Assembly: GCF_000614025.1 (NCBI RefSeq)
Contig: NZ_BAKF01000005.1
Coordinates: forward strand, 1 to 64,000
Source of the DNA: Prevotella aurantiaca JCM 15754
Lineage (GTDB): Bacteria > Bacteroidota > Bacteroidia > Bacteroidales > Bacteroidaceae
DNA: 64,000 nt
Direction: 5' to 3'
Every line of letters starts with the position of its first letter. Positions within the stretch are counted from its first letter, which is position 1. Of the stretch, positions 9,426 to 18,657 are shown piece by piece. The notes beneath the pieces are model-generated. The model searched no databases. It was not told the origin of the DNA and was given only the letters and a program-made list of their open reading frames with translations. The position numbers and the translations under genes were made by a program.

Positions 9426-10007
9426 ATGGCAACAGCGCAGCAACGACCTACTAAAATAATCCTTGGCATAGACCCTGGAACCAACGTTATGGGCTATGGC
9501 GTTATCCGAACACAAGGTAATAAAGCCGAAATGGTGGCGATGGGAGTCATCGATATGCGCAAAGAGAAAGACGTTTATCTGCGTTTGGGCAAGATATTCG
9601 AACGTGTTACTGGTATCATAGAAGAGTATTTGCCCGATGAAATGGCGATAGAAGCACCGTTTTTTGGCAAGAATATTCAATCAATGCTTAAGTTAGGGCG
9701 CGCTCAAGGCGTAGCTATTGCAGCCGCAATACAGCGAGATGTGCCGATATTCGAGTATGCCCCACTCAAGATAAAGATGGCAATAACGGGCAATGGAGGC
9801 GCTTCTAAGGACCAAGTTGCTGGTATGCTGCAACGTTTATTGCACTTACAGGATAACGAAATGCCTCAATTTATGGACGCAACCGACGCTCTTGGCGCTG
9901 CATACTGCCATTTTCTACAGTCGAACCGCCCCGAAACAGATGCCAAACATTATGGTTCGTGGAAGGATTTCGCCATAAAGAACAAGTCACGCATTAGTAA
10001 TAAATAA
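9426..10007 (+). CDS. ruvC: Holliday junction resolvase RuvC
   Basis: RuvC is the dimeric endonuclease that resolves Holliday junctions with RuvAB. The first catalytic aspartate is in GIDPGTNVMGYG, followed by the acidic residue in MAIEAPFFGKN, the QAQG-like region GRAQGVAIAA, and the C-terminal acidic pair in DATDALGAAYCH. At 193 residues it has the usual length. It starts 4 bp after the MBL hydrolase stop. No ruvA or ruvB is present in the window. Confidence 0.93.
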   Translation: MATAQQRPTKIILGIDPGTNVMGYGVIRTQGNKAEMVAMGVIDMRKEKDVYLRLGKIFERVTGIIEEYLPDEMAIEAPFFGKNIQSMLKLGRAQGVAIAAAIQRDVPIFEYAPLKIKMAITGNGGASKDQVAGMLQRLLHLQDNEMPQFMDATDALGAAYCHFLQSNRPETDAKHYGSWKDFAIKNKSRISNK

Positions 10008-10056
10008 CATAAAACTATATAAAAATTAAACGTTTTGCACGTTTTTATGTCAAAAT

Positions 10057-10074
10057 TGTAGTACTTTTGCATCA
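10057..10074 (+). promoter_or_regulatory. Promoter -7 region upstream of exported protein
   Basis: TACTTTTG at 10062-10069 matches TAnnTTTG. A TTTG lies at 10034-10037, but the 24-bp gap is longer than the usual 19-20. The surrounding 18-mer recurs exactly at 23141-23158, upstream of another exported protein. Confidence 0.55.
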
Positions 10075-10153
10075 CGAAACACATTCCTCGTGAAAAGAAA
10101 GAAGGTTTTTCAATATTATAAAGTATAAGATAACAACAAAACTCAAGATTATA

Positions 10154-10675
10154 ATGATTAAATTAAAGAAAGCAGCTTTGGCAGTCATTGCCTTGGCATT
10201 AACTGCCACTACTTATGCGCAAACACCGCAACGCGTGTACGAACAGATTTATAGAAGCTCGTATAAGGTCGCTACAGATAAGTCTGAAGACACCGAAATC
10301 CGTAAGATTGCATCGTTCAAAGTAGACGCTATATCATATCTAAAGACCAAAACTTTGGAGGCATTGTCTGTGTCTGACAAGGAATTAACGCCTAAAGAGA
10401 TTGCTCATTTGAACTCTCGCTTAGACTCAATGGCCTACTATATGTACGACTACGTGAATCTTTACCTTAAGAATTTCGCGAAGGCAGCGAACGAAAAAGA
10501 GCAAAATCGTGTGAAGAACATATTCCGTGATGCCAGTATAAACAACCCATTGTATGGCGATAAGGACGACGAGGTAATCTTAGCATACTACAATCGTGAA
10601 GACTACCCTACTCAGTTCTCGCTCGATACCAACTGGATTGTAGCACTTGATGAGGTTAAGAAACAGCTGAAATAA
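10154..10675 (+). CDS. Small exported protein of unknown function
   Basis: A 173-residue protein with a clear signal peptide (hydrophobic core followed by TTYAQ), so it is probably periplasmic or outer-membrane associated. The mature part is rich in lysine, aspartate and tyrosine and looks mainly helical. I recognise no domain. It is followed by a hairpin terminator and appears to be a single-gene transcript with its own promoter near 10062. Confidence 0.6.
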   Translation: MIKLKKAALAVIALALTATTYAQTPQRVYEQIYRSSYKVATDKSEDTEIRKIASFKVDAISYLKTKTLEALSVSDKELTPKEIAHLNSRLDSMAYYMYDYVNLYLKNFAKAANEKEQNRVKNIFRDASINNPLYGDKDDEVILAYYNREDYPTQFSLDTNWIVALDEVKKQLK

Positions 10676-10710
10676 GATTTTTCTCCACCTTATCCATATA
10701 AGAACAAATG

Positions 10711-10746
10711 AAAGCCCCACTTGCTTCTATCAGCAAATGGGGCTTT
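10711..10746 (+). terminator. Hairpin terminator after exported protein
   Basis: A 14-bp stem with one mismatch, AAAGCCCCACTTGC (10711-10724) with GCAAATGGGGCTTT (10733-10746), lies 35 bp after the stop. The T run is short. Confidence 0.65.
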
Positions 10747-11038
10747 ACTCTAAACCAATAAAAATGTTTAGTCGTACTAATCAAATTTCTAATACCAACT
10801 TAAAATAAAGTTTCTAAGATGGAAAAAACTTGTTTTCCTAACTACAAACTTATCTTATTTGATATTCTAATCATCAACTTTACTTTCATTACTAATACTA
10901 TTATCAACGCAAATTTAGTGCTTTTCAATGATATTATTCATAACAAAAGCATATAAATACGACTTTTACATTGTCAAACGTTTGCATTGATATAATGCAT
11001 TATGCCCTCCAATCTCACCGAATATAACTCCTTTGAAT

Positions 11039-11225
11039 TGTCAAGAATTATTCAACGAAATAACCAACACTATACTTTGAGTTTGTAAAAGTGCCTGTTT
11101 TGCATTCCAAAACAGACACTTTTGCCGTGCAATATAGGCACTTTTACAACGCAAAACAGGCTATATTTCAAAGCATTGATAACTAAAGAGTTATACGATA
11201 ATACCGCTTATGTAAATTCTTTACA
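11039..11225 (+). repeat. Interspersed four-module element, copy C (variant module order)
   Basis: Termini are TGTCAAGA (11039-11046, one mismatch) and TCTTTACA (11218-11225), for 187 bp. Modules begin at 11087, 11109, 11131 and 11153 with exact 22-bp spacing. The order is forward, reverse, reverse, and the fourth module is AAAACAGGCTATATT instead of the constant form. It lies between convergent genes. The 10676-11402 gap otherwise holds two terminators, a small hairpin at 11251-11268 and AT-rich sequence with no gene that I can see. Confidence 0.85.
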
Positions 11226-11335
11226 TATCTACTATCTATCAACGGTATAGGGAGTAGGTTACTACTCCATATTTATCATTTCTTTCGAACCATTGTTTAC
11301 CTCTCCAAAACGTTTTGCATGCTCTATCAACAAAG

Positions 11336-11365
11336 AATGCGTGACTCTTTAAAGGGCCACGCATT
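11336..11365 (-). terminator. Hairpin downstream of HU-LysM gene
   Basis: AATGCGTG (11336-11343) pairs with CACGCATT (11358-11365). It lies about 40 bp beyond the minus-strand stop at 11403. The T run is weak on both sides. Confidence 0.5.
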
Positions 11366-11402
11366 TATTAGTTAATAAAGTGTATTTACAAAAAGAACAA
11401 CT

Positions 11403-12755
11403 TTATCTTGTGCGGTATTCTGGGCGTAGTTCCACCTTTGGAACCTTCATTGTGTCGCCTGCTGTCATCGTTGTGGCATTGTTCAACACTTGGAAATATG
11501 CCACCATATCGGGTCCGAGTGCCTTTCTACTATACGATTGCATGGTCTGACCCTTCTTCAATACCACTACTTTTTCTATACCAATGATGTCGTAAGCACC
11601 ATATCTAATGCGCTTATCTGAACTCATCTGCTTGAACCTATTGATTTCTTCAGTTGCTGAATCAACTTCTTTTACAGCTGGCTTCTGCGCTTTGACAACA
11701 GGTTTCTGCGCTGCTTTCTTTATCTTTTTAGCTGTACTATTCTCCGTTTGGGTACGAACTGCAAGCTTATTGTCGCTAAGTGCAGCATCTTTTCCAAACT
11801 TATAGCCGAAGAAATACATAATCGTTATGATAGCAAAACCTATCGCTGACCATAGTAACCAATTCGTTTTCTTTGGTCGTTCAGTTGGTTCTGTAACTTC
11901 CTGATGCTTAGTAGATATTGATTCAGTTACTTCAATAGTCGCTTTAGGTACCTCTTTCACTTCTGGAACAGGTTGTTCTGTCTTGGTGTCTGTTATTTCT
12001 TCCATAGCAGACTCCACTGGTTCAATATTAGCTTTAGGAAGTTCTTCGTCGTTAGAGTTAGGCTGTTCGGCAACTACTTCGGGTATCTCAACGATTGCTT
12101 CTGGTATTTCAGCAATAGCCGTAGGCAGTTCTTGAACAGCTTCAGCCTGCTCTTCCACAACCGTTTCTTTTTCTTCAACAACCTCTTGCTGTTCAACTTG
12201 CGGTACTTCTACAACCTCTTCTTTCGGTTCAACCGCAACCGCTGGAGCCTCAATTACTGGCTCTTGCACCGCTTCAACAGGTTTTTCTTCGGTTATTTTG
12301 TGGTTTATTTCTTCCTTAGATTCAGCCTTTTCCACTTCAGAAGTCGCATTTTCGTTCAATGAATCTACGATTTCATCGGTGCTTTCTACCTTTTCTACGT
12401 TGTCAGACTTATTATCTATGTCGGTAAAATCTACGCCATCGTTTAACACAACCGTTTCAAATTGTGCGAAAGGCTTATTCACAAGTTCCTTCATAGAAGC
12501 ATCAGGAGTAAACGAAACCTTATCGTGGCCTTCAATCAACACACGTTCTCCAGTGTTTACATTCACACTTTCACGAGGCTTCACAGCTTGAACCTTAAAC
12601 GTACCAAGCCCTTTCACCTTAACAAGTTTGTCGTTTTTCAACCCTTCGTTTACCACATCGAACATGGCAGACACAAACTTTTCGGCCTCTTTCACCGTTA
12701 TTTTGTGTTTCTTTGCCACCGCATCGGCAATAAGTTGTAGTGCTGTTTTCGCCAT
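11403..12755 (-). CDS. HU-domain / transmembrane / LysM-like fusion protein
   Basis: A 450-residue protein with three parts. Residues 1-95 form an HU/IHF-like DNA-binding domain (GLGTFKV and an arm with NVNTGE). Residues about 100-290 are a very Glu/Val/Pro-rich linker. A single membrane segment lies near 297-316, flanked by Lys-rich sequence. The C-terminal 60 residues look like LysM (VVLKKGQTMQSYSRKALG, then LNNATTMTAGDTMKVP). If HU is cytoplasmic, the LysM would be periplasmic, and the protein could tether DNA to the cell wall. The HU arm has valine where the DNA-intercalating proline is expected. The start abuts the upstream HU gene. The function is inferred. Confidence 0.75.
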   Translation of the reverse strand: MAKTALQLIADAVAKKHKITVKEAEKFVSAMFDVVNEGLKNDKLVKVKGLGTFKVQAVKPRESVNVNTGERVLIEGHDKVSFTPDASMKELVNKPFAQFETVVLNDGVDFTDIDNKSDNVEKVESTDEIVDSLNENATSEVEKAESKEEINHKITEEKPVEAVQEPVIEAPAVAVEPKEEVVEVPQVEQQEVVEEKETVVEEQAEAVQELPTAIAEIPEAIVEIPEVVAEQPNSNDEELPKANIEPVESAMEEITDTKTEQPVPEVKEVPKATIEVTESISTKHQEVTEPTERPKKTNWLLWSAIGFAIITIMYFFGYKFGKDAALSDNKLAVRTQTENSTAKKIKKAAQKPVVKAQKPAVKEVDSATEEINRFKQMSSDKRIRYGAYDIIGIEKVVVLKKGQTMQSYSRKALGPDMVAYFQVLNNATTMTAGDTMKVPKVELRPEYRTR

Positions 12756-13042
12756 TATTCAGCCCCTCCTTTCTTCAGTTTCTCCTTTACTGACCCCGTA
12801 GCACGGAAGTTAAGGACCAACTTTGGCGGCACTAACATACGCAATCCAGTCGCTGGATTGGTCATAATACGCTCGAGTCGCTTCTTCACTTCAAACGAAC
12901 CGAAGCCCGAAACCAATACAGGCTCGCCCGATTCGAAGTTATCGCCCATAGCTTGTAAGGCGGTATTCACAAGCTTTTGTGTCTCATCTTGCGAACGACC
13001 CATTCTGTTTGCCAATGTGCTTATAAATTCCTTGTTGTTCAT
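12755..13042 (-). CDS. HU/IHF-family DNA-binding protein
   Basis: A 95-residue nucleoid protein of normal HU length. The dimerisation helices are followed by GFGSFEV, and the beta-arm carries TNPATG with the intercalating proline present. HU-family proteins bend and compact DNA as dimers. Its stop overlaps the start of the HU-membrane-LysM gene, so the two are co-transcribed and might heterodimerise. That pairing is inferred from adjacency only. Confidence 0.88.
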   Translation of the reverse strand: MNNKEFISTLANRMGRSQDETQKLVNTALQAMGDNFESGEPVLVSGFGSFEVKKRLERIMTNPATGLRMLVPPKLVLNFRATGSVKEKLKKGGAE

Positions 13043-13099
13043 CTTTGGGTTATTTGCTTTTAAAAAACATAAAGTGTGTATCTCAACGATGCGAAATTG

Positions 13100-14403
13100 T
13101 TATTCGTTTACCACATCTCCGTAGAGGTCAAACTCGTCGGCTGACGTTATATTCACATCATAAAAGTTGCCGATAACAAGGGGTTTGATGTCTACTTTTA
13201 TCAATACTTCAGGGTCAACATCAGGCGAACAGAATTCGCTTCTACCGATATAGTAGTCTCCTTCCTTGCGATCGATAATCACTTTTAGTGTCTGTCCTAT
13301 TTTCTCAGCCTCTATTTCTGCAGCTATTTCCTGCTGCAAAGCCATCAGTTTATCAAGCCTTTCCTGTTTCAAATCCTCTGGAACGTCGTCCTCATAGTGC
13401 TGTTCGCTGTATGTACCTTCCTCGTGTGAGTAAGCGAAAGCGCCATACGTTCGAACCGTGCCCATCTTACGAACTCCATTAACTCATTGAAATCCTCTTC
13501 CGTTTCGCCTGGAAAGCCCACCATAAGCGTTGTGCGAATGTGCAATCCTGGCACTTTTTCACGCAAAGCACGAATGAAATCCATTGTTTCCTGCTTTGTT
13601 ACGTGGCGGCGCATGCGCGATAACATATTATCGGAAACGTGCTGAAGCGCTACATCAAGATACTTGCAGACCTGTGGTTTCTCGCGAATAACATCGAGCA
13701 AGTCCAATGGAAACTGGTTCGGATAGGCGTAATGCAACCTTATCCATTCCACTCCGGGTATGTCAGCCATACGCGAAATAAGTTCAGTAATATGGTGTTT
13801 ACCGTCTAAATCAATGCCATAGTAAGTAAGTTCCTGCTCTATTATCTGGAACTCCTTCACTCCGTTAGCTGCCAATTCGGCCACTTCTTGCAGGATATCG
13901 TCCATCTTTCGCGAGCGATGCTTGCCCGTTATCAGTGGAATAGCGCAGTAAGCACAATGTCTATCGCACCCTTCAGCAATTTTGATGTAGGCATAATGTG
14001 GAGGCGTTGTAAGGTGTCGGCGTCCATCGCACGATGGTATTTCAGCCTTACCGAGGTCGGAAATGAGTTGTTTAAAGTTGAATTTGCCGTAGAATTTATC
14101 CACTTCTGGAATCTCTTTCTCCAACTCTTCCTTATATCTTTGGGACAAACAGCCCATCACATATAGTTGTCTTAGCTGTCCGTTCTCCTTTCTATTCACG
14201 AATTCGAGTATTGTATTGATACTCTCTTCCTTTGCTGTTTCAATGAAACCACAGGTATTTATAACAGCAATTTCGCCCTCTGGGGCTTCCGAATCGTGTA
14301 CACAGTCGTAGCCGTTTGCTTCAAATTGTTTCATGAGAAGTTCTGAATCGACAAGATTCTTCGAGCATCCCATTGTTATAATATCTATCTGATTCTTCTT
14401 CAT
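13100..14403 (-). CDS. rimO: Ribosomal protein S12 methylthiotransferase RimO (frame interrupted)
   Basis: RimO is a radical SAM enzyme that adds a methylthio group to an aspartate of ribosomal protein S12. The N-terminal domain has MGCSKNLVDSE and NTCGFI. The radical SAM motif is CDRHCAYC. The C terminus carries a TRAM-like domain ending DLYGDVVNE. The frame breaks near 13443, where adding one G (plus-strand C) turns ERMALSLTH into ERMGAFAYSHEEGT. Restored length is 434 residues, normal for the family. It sits downstream of ftsY on the same strand, ahead of the HU pair. Confidence 0.88.
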
Positions 14404-14466
14404 TCAATTGTTTTCCCACGCTTTGGGTTCTTGTTTTTCCACCTGAATACGGTGCGAGAGAAAAGC

Positions 14467-15423
14467 TTAATCCTGCTTGAACAAGCTATCAACAAACTGT
14501 TCTTTATTAAATAATTGCAGGTCTTCCATTCCTTCTCCCAAGCCAATGTATCGCACTGGCACCTTTAATTGGTCGCTAATGCCTATGACTACGCCGCCTT
14601 TAGCGGTTCCGTCGAGTTTCGTTATAGCGAGAGAGGTGATCTGTGTAACCGATGCGAACTGCTTAGCCTGCTCGAATGCGTTCTGTCCCGTGCTACCATC
14701 GAGTACCAACATAACGTCGTCTGGTGCTTCAGGCAGAACCTTTTTCATTACGTCTTTAATCTTTTTCAACTCGTTCATCAAGCCAACCTTATTGTGCAAA
14801 CGACCAGCTGTGTCGATAATAACGACGTCGGCACCATTTGCTTTCGCACTTTGTAGGGTATCGAAAGCCACACTTGCTGGGTCGGAACCCATCTGTTGCT
14901 TCACCACTGGCACCCCTACTCTGTCGCCCCAAATCTGAATTTGCTCTACAGCAGCGGCACGGAAGGTGTCTGCCGCGCCAAGATATACCTTCTTTCCAGC
15001 GTTCTTAAACTGGTAGGCAAGTTTACCAATGGTGGTTGTTTTGCCCACTCCGTTCACACCAACTACTAATATTACGTATGGTTTATGGCTGGTTGGCAGG
15101 TCCCAATCCTCCGCATTCTCAGTGTTATTCTCCGTCAATAGCGTTGCAATCTCGGCTCTTAAGACGTTGTTTAACTCGGAAGTTGAAACGTATTTATCGC
15201 GTGCTATGCGCTCTTCGATACGCTGTATAATCTTCAAAGTGGTATCAACACCAACGTCAGACGTTATAAGTATCTCCTCTAAGTTATCTAATACCTCGTC
15301 GTCTACCTTTGATTTACCTGCTACTGCACGTGTTATTTTCGAGAATACACTTTGCTTTGTAGTCTCAAGACCCTTATCGAGGACCTCTTTTTTCTTCTTA
15401 TTGAAAAGCCCAAAAAATCCCAT
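14467..15423 (-). CDS. ftsY: Signal recognition particle receptor FtsY
   Basis: FtsY is the SRP receptor GTPase that docks ribosome-nascent chain complexes at the membrane. The 318-residue protein has a short basic N terminus and no long acidic A domain, then the NG domain: P-loop GVNGVGKTTTIGKLA, DTFRAAAVEQ, the DTAGR loop, TKLDGTAKGG, and GLGEGMEDLQ near the end. It is first in a minus-strand block leading into rimO and the HU genes, with its own promoter at 15441-15472. Confidence 0.95.
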   Translation of the reverse strand: MGFFGLFNKKKKEVLDKGLETTKQSVFSKITRAVAGKSKVDDEVLDNLEEILITSDVGVDTTLKIIQRIEERIARDKYVSTSELNNVLRAEIATLLTENNTENAEDWDLPTSHKPYVILVVGVNGVGKTTTIGKLAYQFKNAGKKVYLGAADTFRAAAVEQIQIWGDRVGVPVVKQQMGSDPASVAFDTLQSAKANGADVVIIDTAGRLHNKVGLMNELKKIKDVMKKVLPEAPDDVMLVLDGSTGQNAFEQAKQFASVTQITSLAITKLDGTAKGGVVIGISDQLKVPVRYIGLGEGMEDLQLFNKEQFVDSLFKQD

Positions 15424-15440
15424 AATTAGCTAATTTGTGG

Positions 15441-15472
15441 CAAAGTTACCAAAAAACAGCTAAAGTAGCAAA
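15441..15472 (-). promoter_or_regulatory. ftsY promoter
   Basis: On the minus strand a TTTG -33 box (complement of 15469-15472) stands 20 bp from TAACTTTG (complement of 15441-15448), a full Bacteroidota-type promoter just upstream of the ftsY start at 15423. Confidence 0.75.
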
Positions 15473-15583
15473 TAATAAGCGTGCTAATAATTTTATTTAA
15501 GAAGAACGTTTAGAAAAGCTCAAAGTAAGACGATTGTTTTACCATAAAATAGCGGTTACAACATCATTATATTGCTTTTATTT

Positions 15584-15769
15584 TGTAAAGAATATTTCAA
15601 CGAAAAGCGAAACAAATACTTTCGCCTTGCAAAAGAGCCTATATTGCAACGCAAAAGTGCCTGTTTTACCGCGCAAAATAGGCACTTTTACAATGCAAAA
15701 CAATGGGTATTACAACGTATTGAAAGTAAGATGGTTACACAAAAATGGTGATTGCGAAATATCTTTACA
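15584..15769 (+). repeat. Interspersed 186-bp four-module element, copy D
   Basis: Termini are TGTAAAGA (15584-15591) and TCTTTACA (15762-15769). The modules are AAAAGAGCCTATATT, AAAAGTGCCTGTTTT, AAAATAGGCACTTTT and AAAACAATGGGTATT, each followed by a 7-base linker. The order is forward, forward, reverse, constant. The gap 15424-15910 also holds the ftsY promoter and the kdsB terminator. It lies between two minus-strand genes. Confidence 0.88.
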
Positions 15770-15843
15770 TATATTTTACATATTCAAAAACTATAAATAA
15801 AGAAACCAGACTGCATTTTCTGTAGCGGAAAAGTGGCAAAAAC

Positions 15844-15886
15844 AAAAAAAGCAACGGTACTATCTATGAAACGACAGCACCGTTGC
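15844..15886 (-). terminator. kdsB terminator
   Basis: On the minus strand GCAACGGT pairs with ACCGTTGC (15879-15886 with 15851-15858), followed by a T-rich tail at 15844-15850. It lies 24 bp beyond the kdsB stop. Confidence 0.8.
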
Positions 15887-15910
15887 GTAAATACTAAAAG
15901 ATTTTTTTTA

Positions 15911-16663
15911 TTATTTATTCTCGCCTTGTTGAGCGAGAAATTGTTCTGCTCTTTGCAAATCTTCGGGGGTATCTATGCCGACAGTTTCCACATCGGTGAG
16001 TCCCACTTTTATCTTAAATCCATTCTGCAACCAACGCAATTGCTCTAAGCCTTCAGCCAATTCGAGAGACGATTGAGGAAGTTTTGTAATCTCATCTAAC
16101 ACCTCTGTGCGATAAGCATATAGACCAATGTGTTTAAGAAAAGGATAAACTGAAAGCCAATCGCTTTCTGCTTTGCCTCTAACATAGGGAGCAAGAGCAC
16201 GTGTAAAGTACATTGCGTAGCTACGATTGTCGAGAACTATCTTTGGAGAATTGGGGTTTTTAGCTTCTTCGATGGTTGCAAACTTCTTTCCAAGCGTTGC
16301 TATTTGCGTGTCATCATCAAGGAAACAGGCCACAACAGTCTCTATTTGGCTCTGCTGAATAAATGGTTCGTCGCCCTGAATATTGACTACAACATCGAAG
16401 TTTCCGCCTATTTTTGCCAATGCTTCAGCTATGCGGTCGGTGCCACTTTGGTGGTCTGGACTTGTCATTACGGCCTTTGCACCCAGCGAAATCACGGTAT
16501 TGTAGATTCGTTCATCGTCGGTAGCAACGTAAACATCGCTGAGTACGGAGCTAACTTGCTCTACAACGCGTTGTATTACATACTTTCCACCCAGCTTAGC
16601 GAGGGGTTTACCCGGGAAACGAGAGGACGCATAGCGGGCTGGGATAATTCCTATTACTTTCAT
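15911..16663 (-). CDS. kdsB: 3-deoxy-manno-octulosonate cytidylyltransferase
   Basis: KdsB activates Kdo as CMP-Kdo for attachment to lipid A. The 250-residue protein begins with the nucleotidyltransferase signature IPARYASSRFPGKPLA, followed by VYVATDDERI, a VMTSPDHQSGTDRI segment, VNIQGDEPF, and C-terminal GIDTPEDLQRAEQF. Length and motifs are ordinary. The kdsC gene, another Kdo-pathway step, lies 2 kb away on the other strand. Confidence 0.95.
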   Translation of the reverse strand: MKVIGIIPARYASSRFPGKPLAKLGGKYVIQRVVEQVSSVLSDVYVATDDERIYNTVISLGAKAVMTSPDHQSGTDRIAEALAKIGGNFDVVVNIQGDEPFIQQSQIETVVACFLDDDTQIATLGKKFATIEEAKNPNSPKIVLDNRSYAMYFTRALAPYVRGKAESDWLSVYPFLKHIGLYAYRTEVLDEITKLPQSSLELAEGLEQLRWLQNGFKIKVGLTDVETVGIDTPEDLQRAEQFLAQQGENK

Positions 16664-16733
16664 TATATATATGTATTGTTTTCTGTTTCTTGCATATAAA
16701 CTGTGTGTTTGCGCACGAAATGGGTTCCTACAT

Positions 16734-17711
16734 CTATATTTGGTAGTACCAAAACATGAAACGGCGCATAACAGAATTGGAAAAACGAAACCACCGATAG
16801 GATCCTATTGGTTTACCACCAAAGCTCAACATGAAGTCGCGATACTTGCTACGCGAGAACGGAAGTCCAATGTTAAGAATGTGAATGTGGTCTTGTCCTC
16901 GTCTGTGGGCTTCCTTAATGGCATTCCAAACTGTTAGTGTGTGGGGGTGATAGAATAAGTAGCGCTTCTCCATTGCGGCATCGTACCACAGCATAGACTC
17001 ACGTCCAGAGTCCACAACAACGCTTCCTCCAACGATGCGGCCCTTGTATAAGGTGATATAAATATGCCCGTGATGGCTGGAACCTACCAGTTGGAACAGC
17101 GTTTCCTTAGGTATGTAGCGCTGTTTACGTAGCAAATAGTATCTTTTTATGAGGCGATAGAGTTGGTGAATTTCCTCTTTTGTTTTGGCTTCGCGTGTCT
17201 CAAACCCGTTCTCCAAGGCATATTTAACACGCTGAAGCACCTTTTCAGAAGCTCGTTCTTCAGGCGTTCGACTGTGTAACGACTGGTGTAGCTGTATCCA
17301 AGGAATAGGAACGAAGCCGTGTTGGCGCAGAGTTCGATAGCCAAACATCTTCTTTGACATATCGCTTAGCTCGATATGGTAGCACCAATGCCGCAGCATG
17401 TAATGCACAAGAGCGTCCATCATATCATCGAACAGCTTAGCTTTCTCTGTAAAATCGACATCGTTACGATACACTCCTTCCCCATATATGCGGGCTCGGC
17501 GAGTGAAATTGAGACCGAGAATACGTCGTTTGCTACGGATTTGTGCCAGTATTTGCGCGATGGTTTCGCCCTTTTCGTTGGTAACAACCACCATACACGG
17601 CTGCAATCGTGGCGTTTGTTCTAACATACAGAACAAGTCCCGACTGTGAAAGAAGTTGCCTTCGCAAAGCGTTGGCAGGTCTTTGCTGTGTGTAAATATC
17701 TGGGTCTGCAT
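16734..17711 (-). CDS. FemAB/GNAT-like acyltransferase
   Basis: A soluble protein of 325 residues, taking the start at 17711. An in-frame upstream ATG at 17885 would run into the divergent gene. It begins MQTQIFTHSKDLP and resembles the FemAB/GNAT fold used by peptidoglycan interpeptide-bridge enzymes and related N-acyltransferases. Visible features are KGRIVGGSVVV (acceptor strand), SMLWYDAAME, and HTLTVWNAIKEAHRRGQDHI followed by a DFMLSFGGKP-type C terminus. The substrate is unknown. It lies 70 bp upstream of kdsB in the same direction, so an envelope role is plausible. Confidence 0.7.
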   Translation of the reverse strand: MQTQIFTHSKDLPTLCEGNFFHSRDLFCMLEQTPRLQPCMVVVTNEKGETIAQILAQIRSKRRILGLNFTRRARIYGEGVYRNDVDFTEKAKLFDDMMDALVHYMLRHWCYHIELSDMSKKMFGYRTLRQHGFVPIPWIQLHQSLHSRTPEERASEKVLQRVKYALENGFETREAKTKEEIHQLYRLIKRYYLLRKQRYIPKETLFQLVGSSHHGHIYITLYKGRIVGGSVVVDSGRESMLWYDAAMEKRYLFYHPHTLTVWNAIKEAHRRGQDHIHILNIGLPFSRSKYRDFMLSFGGKPIGSYRWFRFSNSVMRRFMFWYYQI

Positions 17712-17847
17712 CAATAAAGCGGTCAAAACACAATGAAATATGCACGAAACTGGCTCGTACACTGCACTTGCAAAAATAGCAAATGTTTTGTAAAAAAGCG
17801 AGGAAAGGTTAGCTTTTCTCCTTATTTTTAGTAATTTTGTACTTATT

Positions 17848-18621
17848 ATGAAGATAGCATTGATAGGTGCCGGCAATCTTGCCACCGTTTTAGGGCATGC
17901 TCTTTACAACGCCAAACACGACATTGTGCAGGTTTATAGCCGAACGATGGCGGCAGCAAAGCAGTTGGCTGAAAGGCTGAACTCCGTGCCAACAGACGAT
18001 TTGGAGACTATAACGAACGATGCCGACCTTTATATTATCGCACTAAAGGATAGTGTTCTCGATGAAGTTATCGGCAAAATATGTCCCAATCGTAGCGAAA
18101 AGCTGTTCGTTCATACCGCTGGCTCGATGCCAATTGATGTGTTTCGTGGACGAACAGAGCGCTATGGCATACTCTATCCGATGCAAACGTTCTCTAAAAC
18201 ACGTATTGTCGATTTCCGTAACATTCCTGTTTTCGTTGAAGCAAATAGTATTTCAACGATGCAAACTATTATTGGCGTGGCACAATCGGTTAGCGATAAC
18301 GTTCAAGAATTGTCTTCTGCTGACCGCCGTTATCTGCATTTGGCAGCTGTATGGGCATGCAATTACGTCAATCATTGCTATGATTTGGCAGCCGAAGTAC
18401 TGCAAAAGGTGGGTCTTCCCTTCGATGTTATGTTGCCATTGACCGATGAGACGGCAAGAAAAGTACACGAATTGTCGCCTCGTGAGGCACAAACAGGACC
18501 TGCCATTCGTTACGATGAAAACATTATTGAGGCACAAATGCAACTTATGAACAACAATCCAAAAGCACAAAAAATATACGAGCTGATGGCAAAAAGCATT
18601 CATGAGAAAAGTAAAAAATAA
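17848..18621 (+). CDS. Rossmann-fold DUF2520 oxidoreductase
   Basis: A 257-residue protein with an N-terminal NAD(P)-binding fold (IALIGAGNLATVLGHAL) like F420- or NADP-dependent oxidoreductases, and an all-helical C-terminal DUF2520 domain (LHLAAVWACNYVNHCYDLA; PLTDETARKV; GPAIRYDE). The family's substrate is not known to me. It opens a plus-strand run with kdsC, maf and a gamma-carbonic anhydrase. A -7 box TAATTTTG lies at 17832-17839, so the leader would be very short. Confidence 0.8.
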   Translation: MKIALIGAGNLATVLGHALYNAKHDIVQVYSRTMAAAKQLAERLNSVPTDDLETITNDADLYIIALKDSVLDEVIGKICPNRSEKLFVHTAGSMPIDVFRGRTERYGILYPMQTFSKTRIVDFRNIPVFVEANSISTMQTIIGVAQSVSDNVQELSSADRRYLHLAAVWACNYVNHCYDLAAEVLQKVGLPFDVMLPLTDETARKVHELSPREAQTGPAIRYDENIIEAQMQLMNNNPKAQKIYELMAKSIHEKSKK

Positions 18622-18657
18622 GCATATAGAAATCATTTAACTATTTATTATAATGCA

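Noticed and set aside
11251..11268. GGAGTAG-GTTA-CTACTCC hairpin as a terminator.
   Set aside because: It has a 7-bp stem but no T run on either side and is far from both gene ends.
16734..17885. The longer form of the FemAB/GNAT-like gene starting at 17885.
   Set aside because: It would overlap the start of the divergent DUF2520 gene, and its first 58 residues look like translated promoter sequence.
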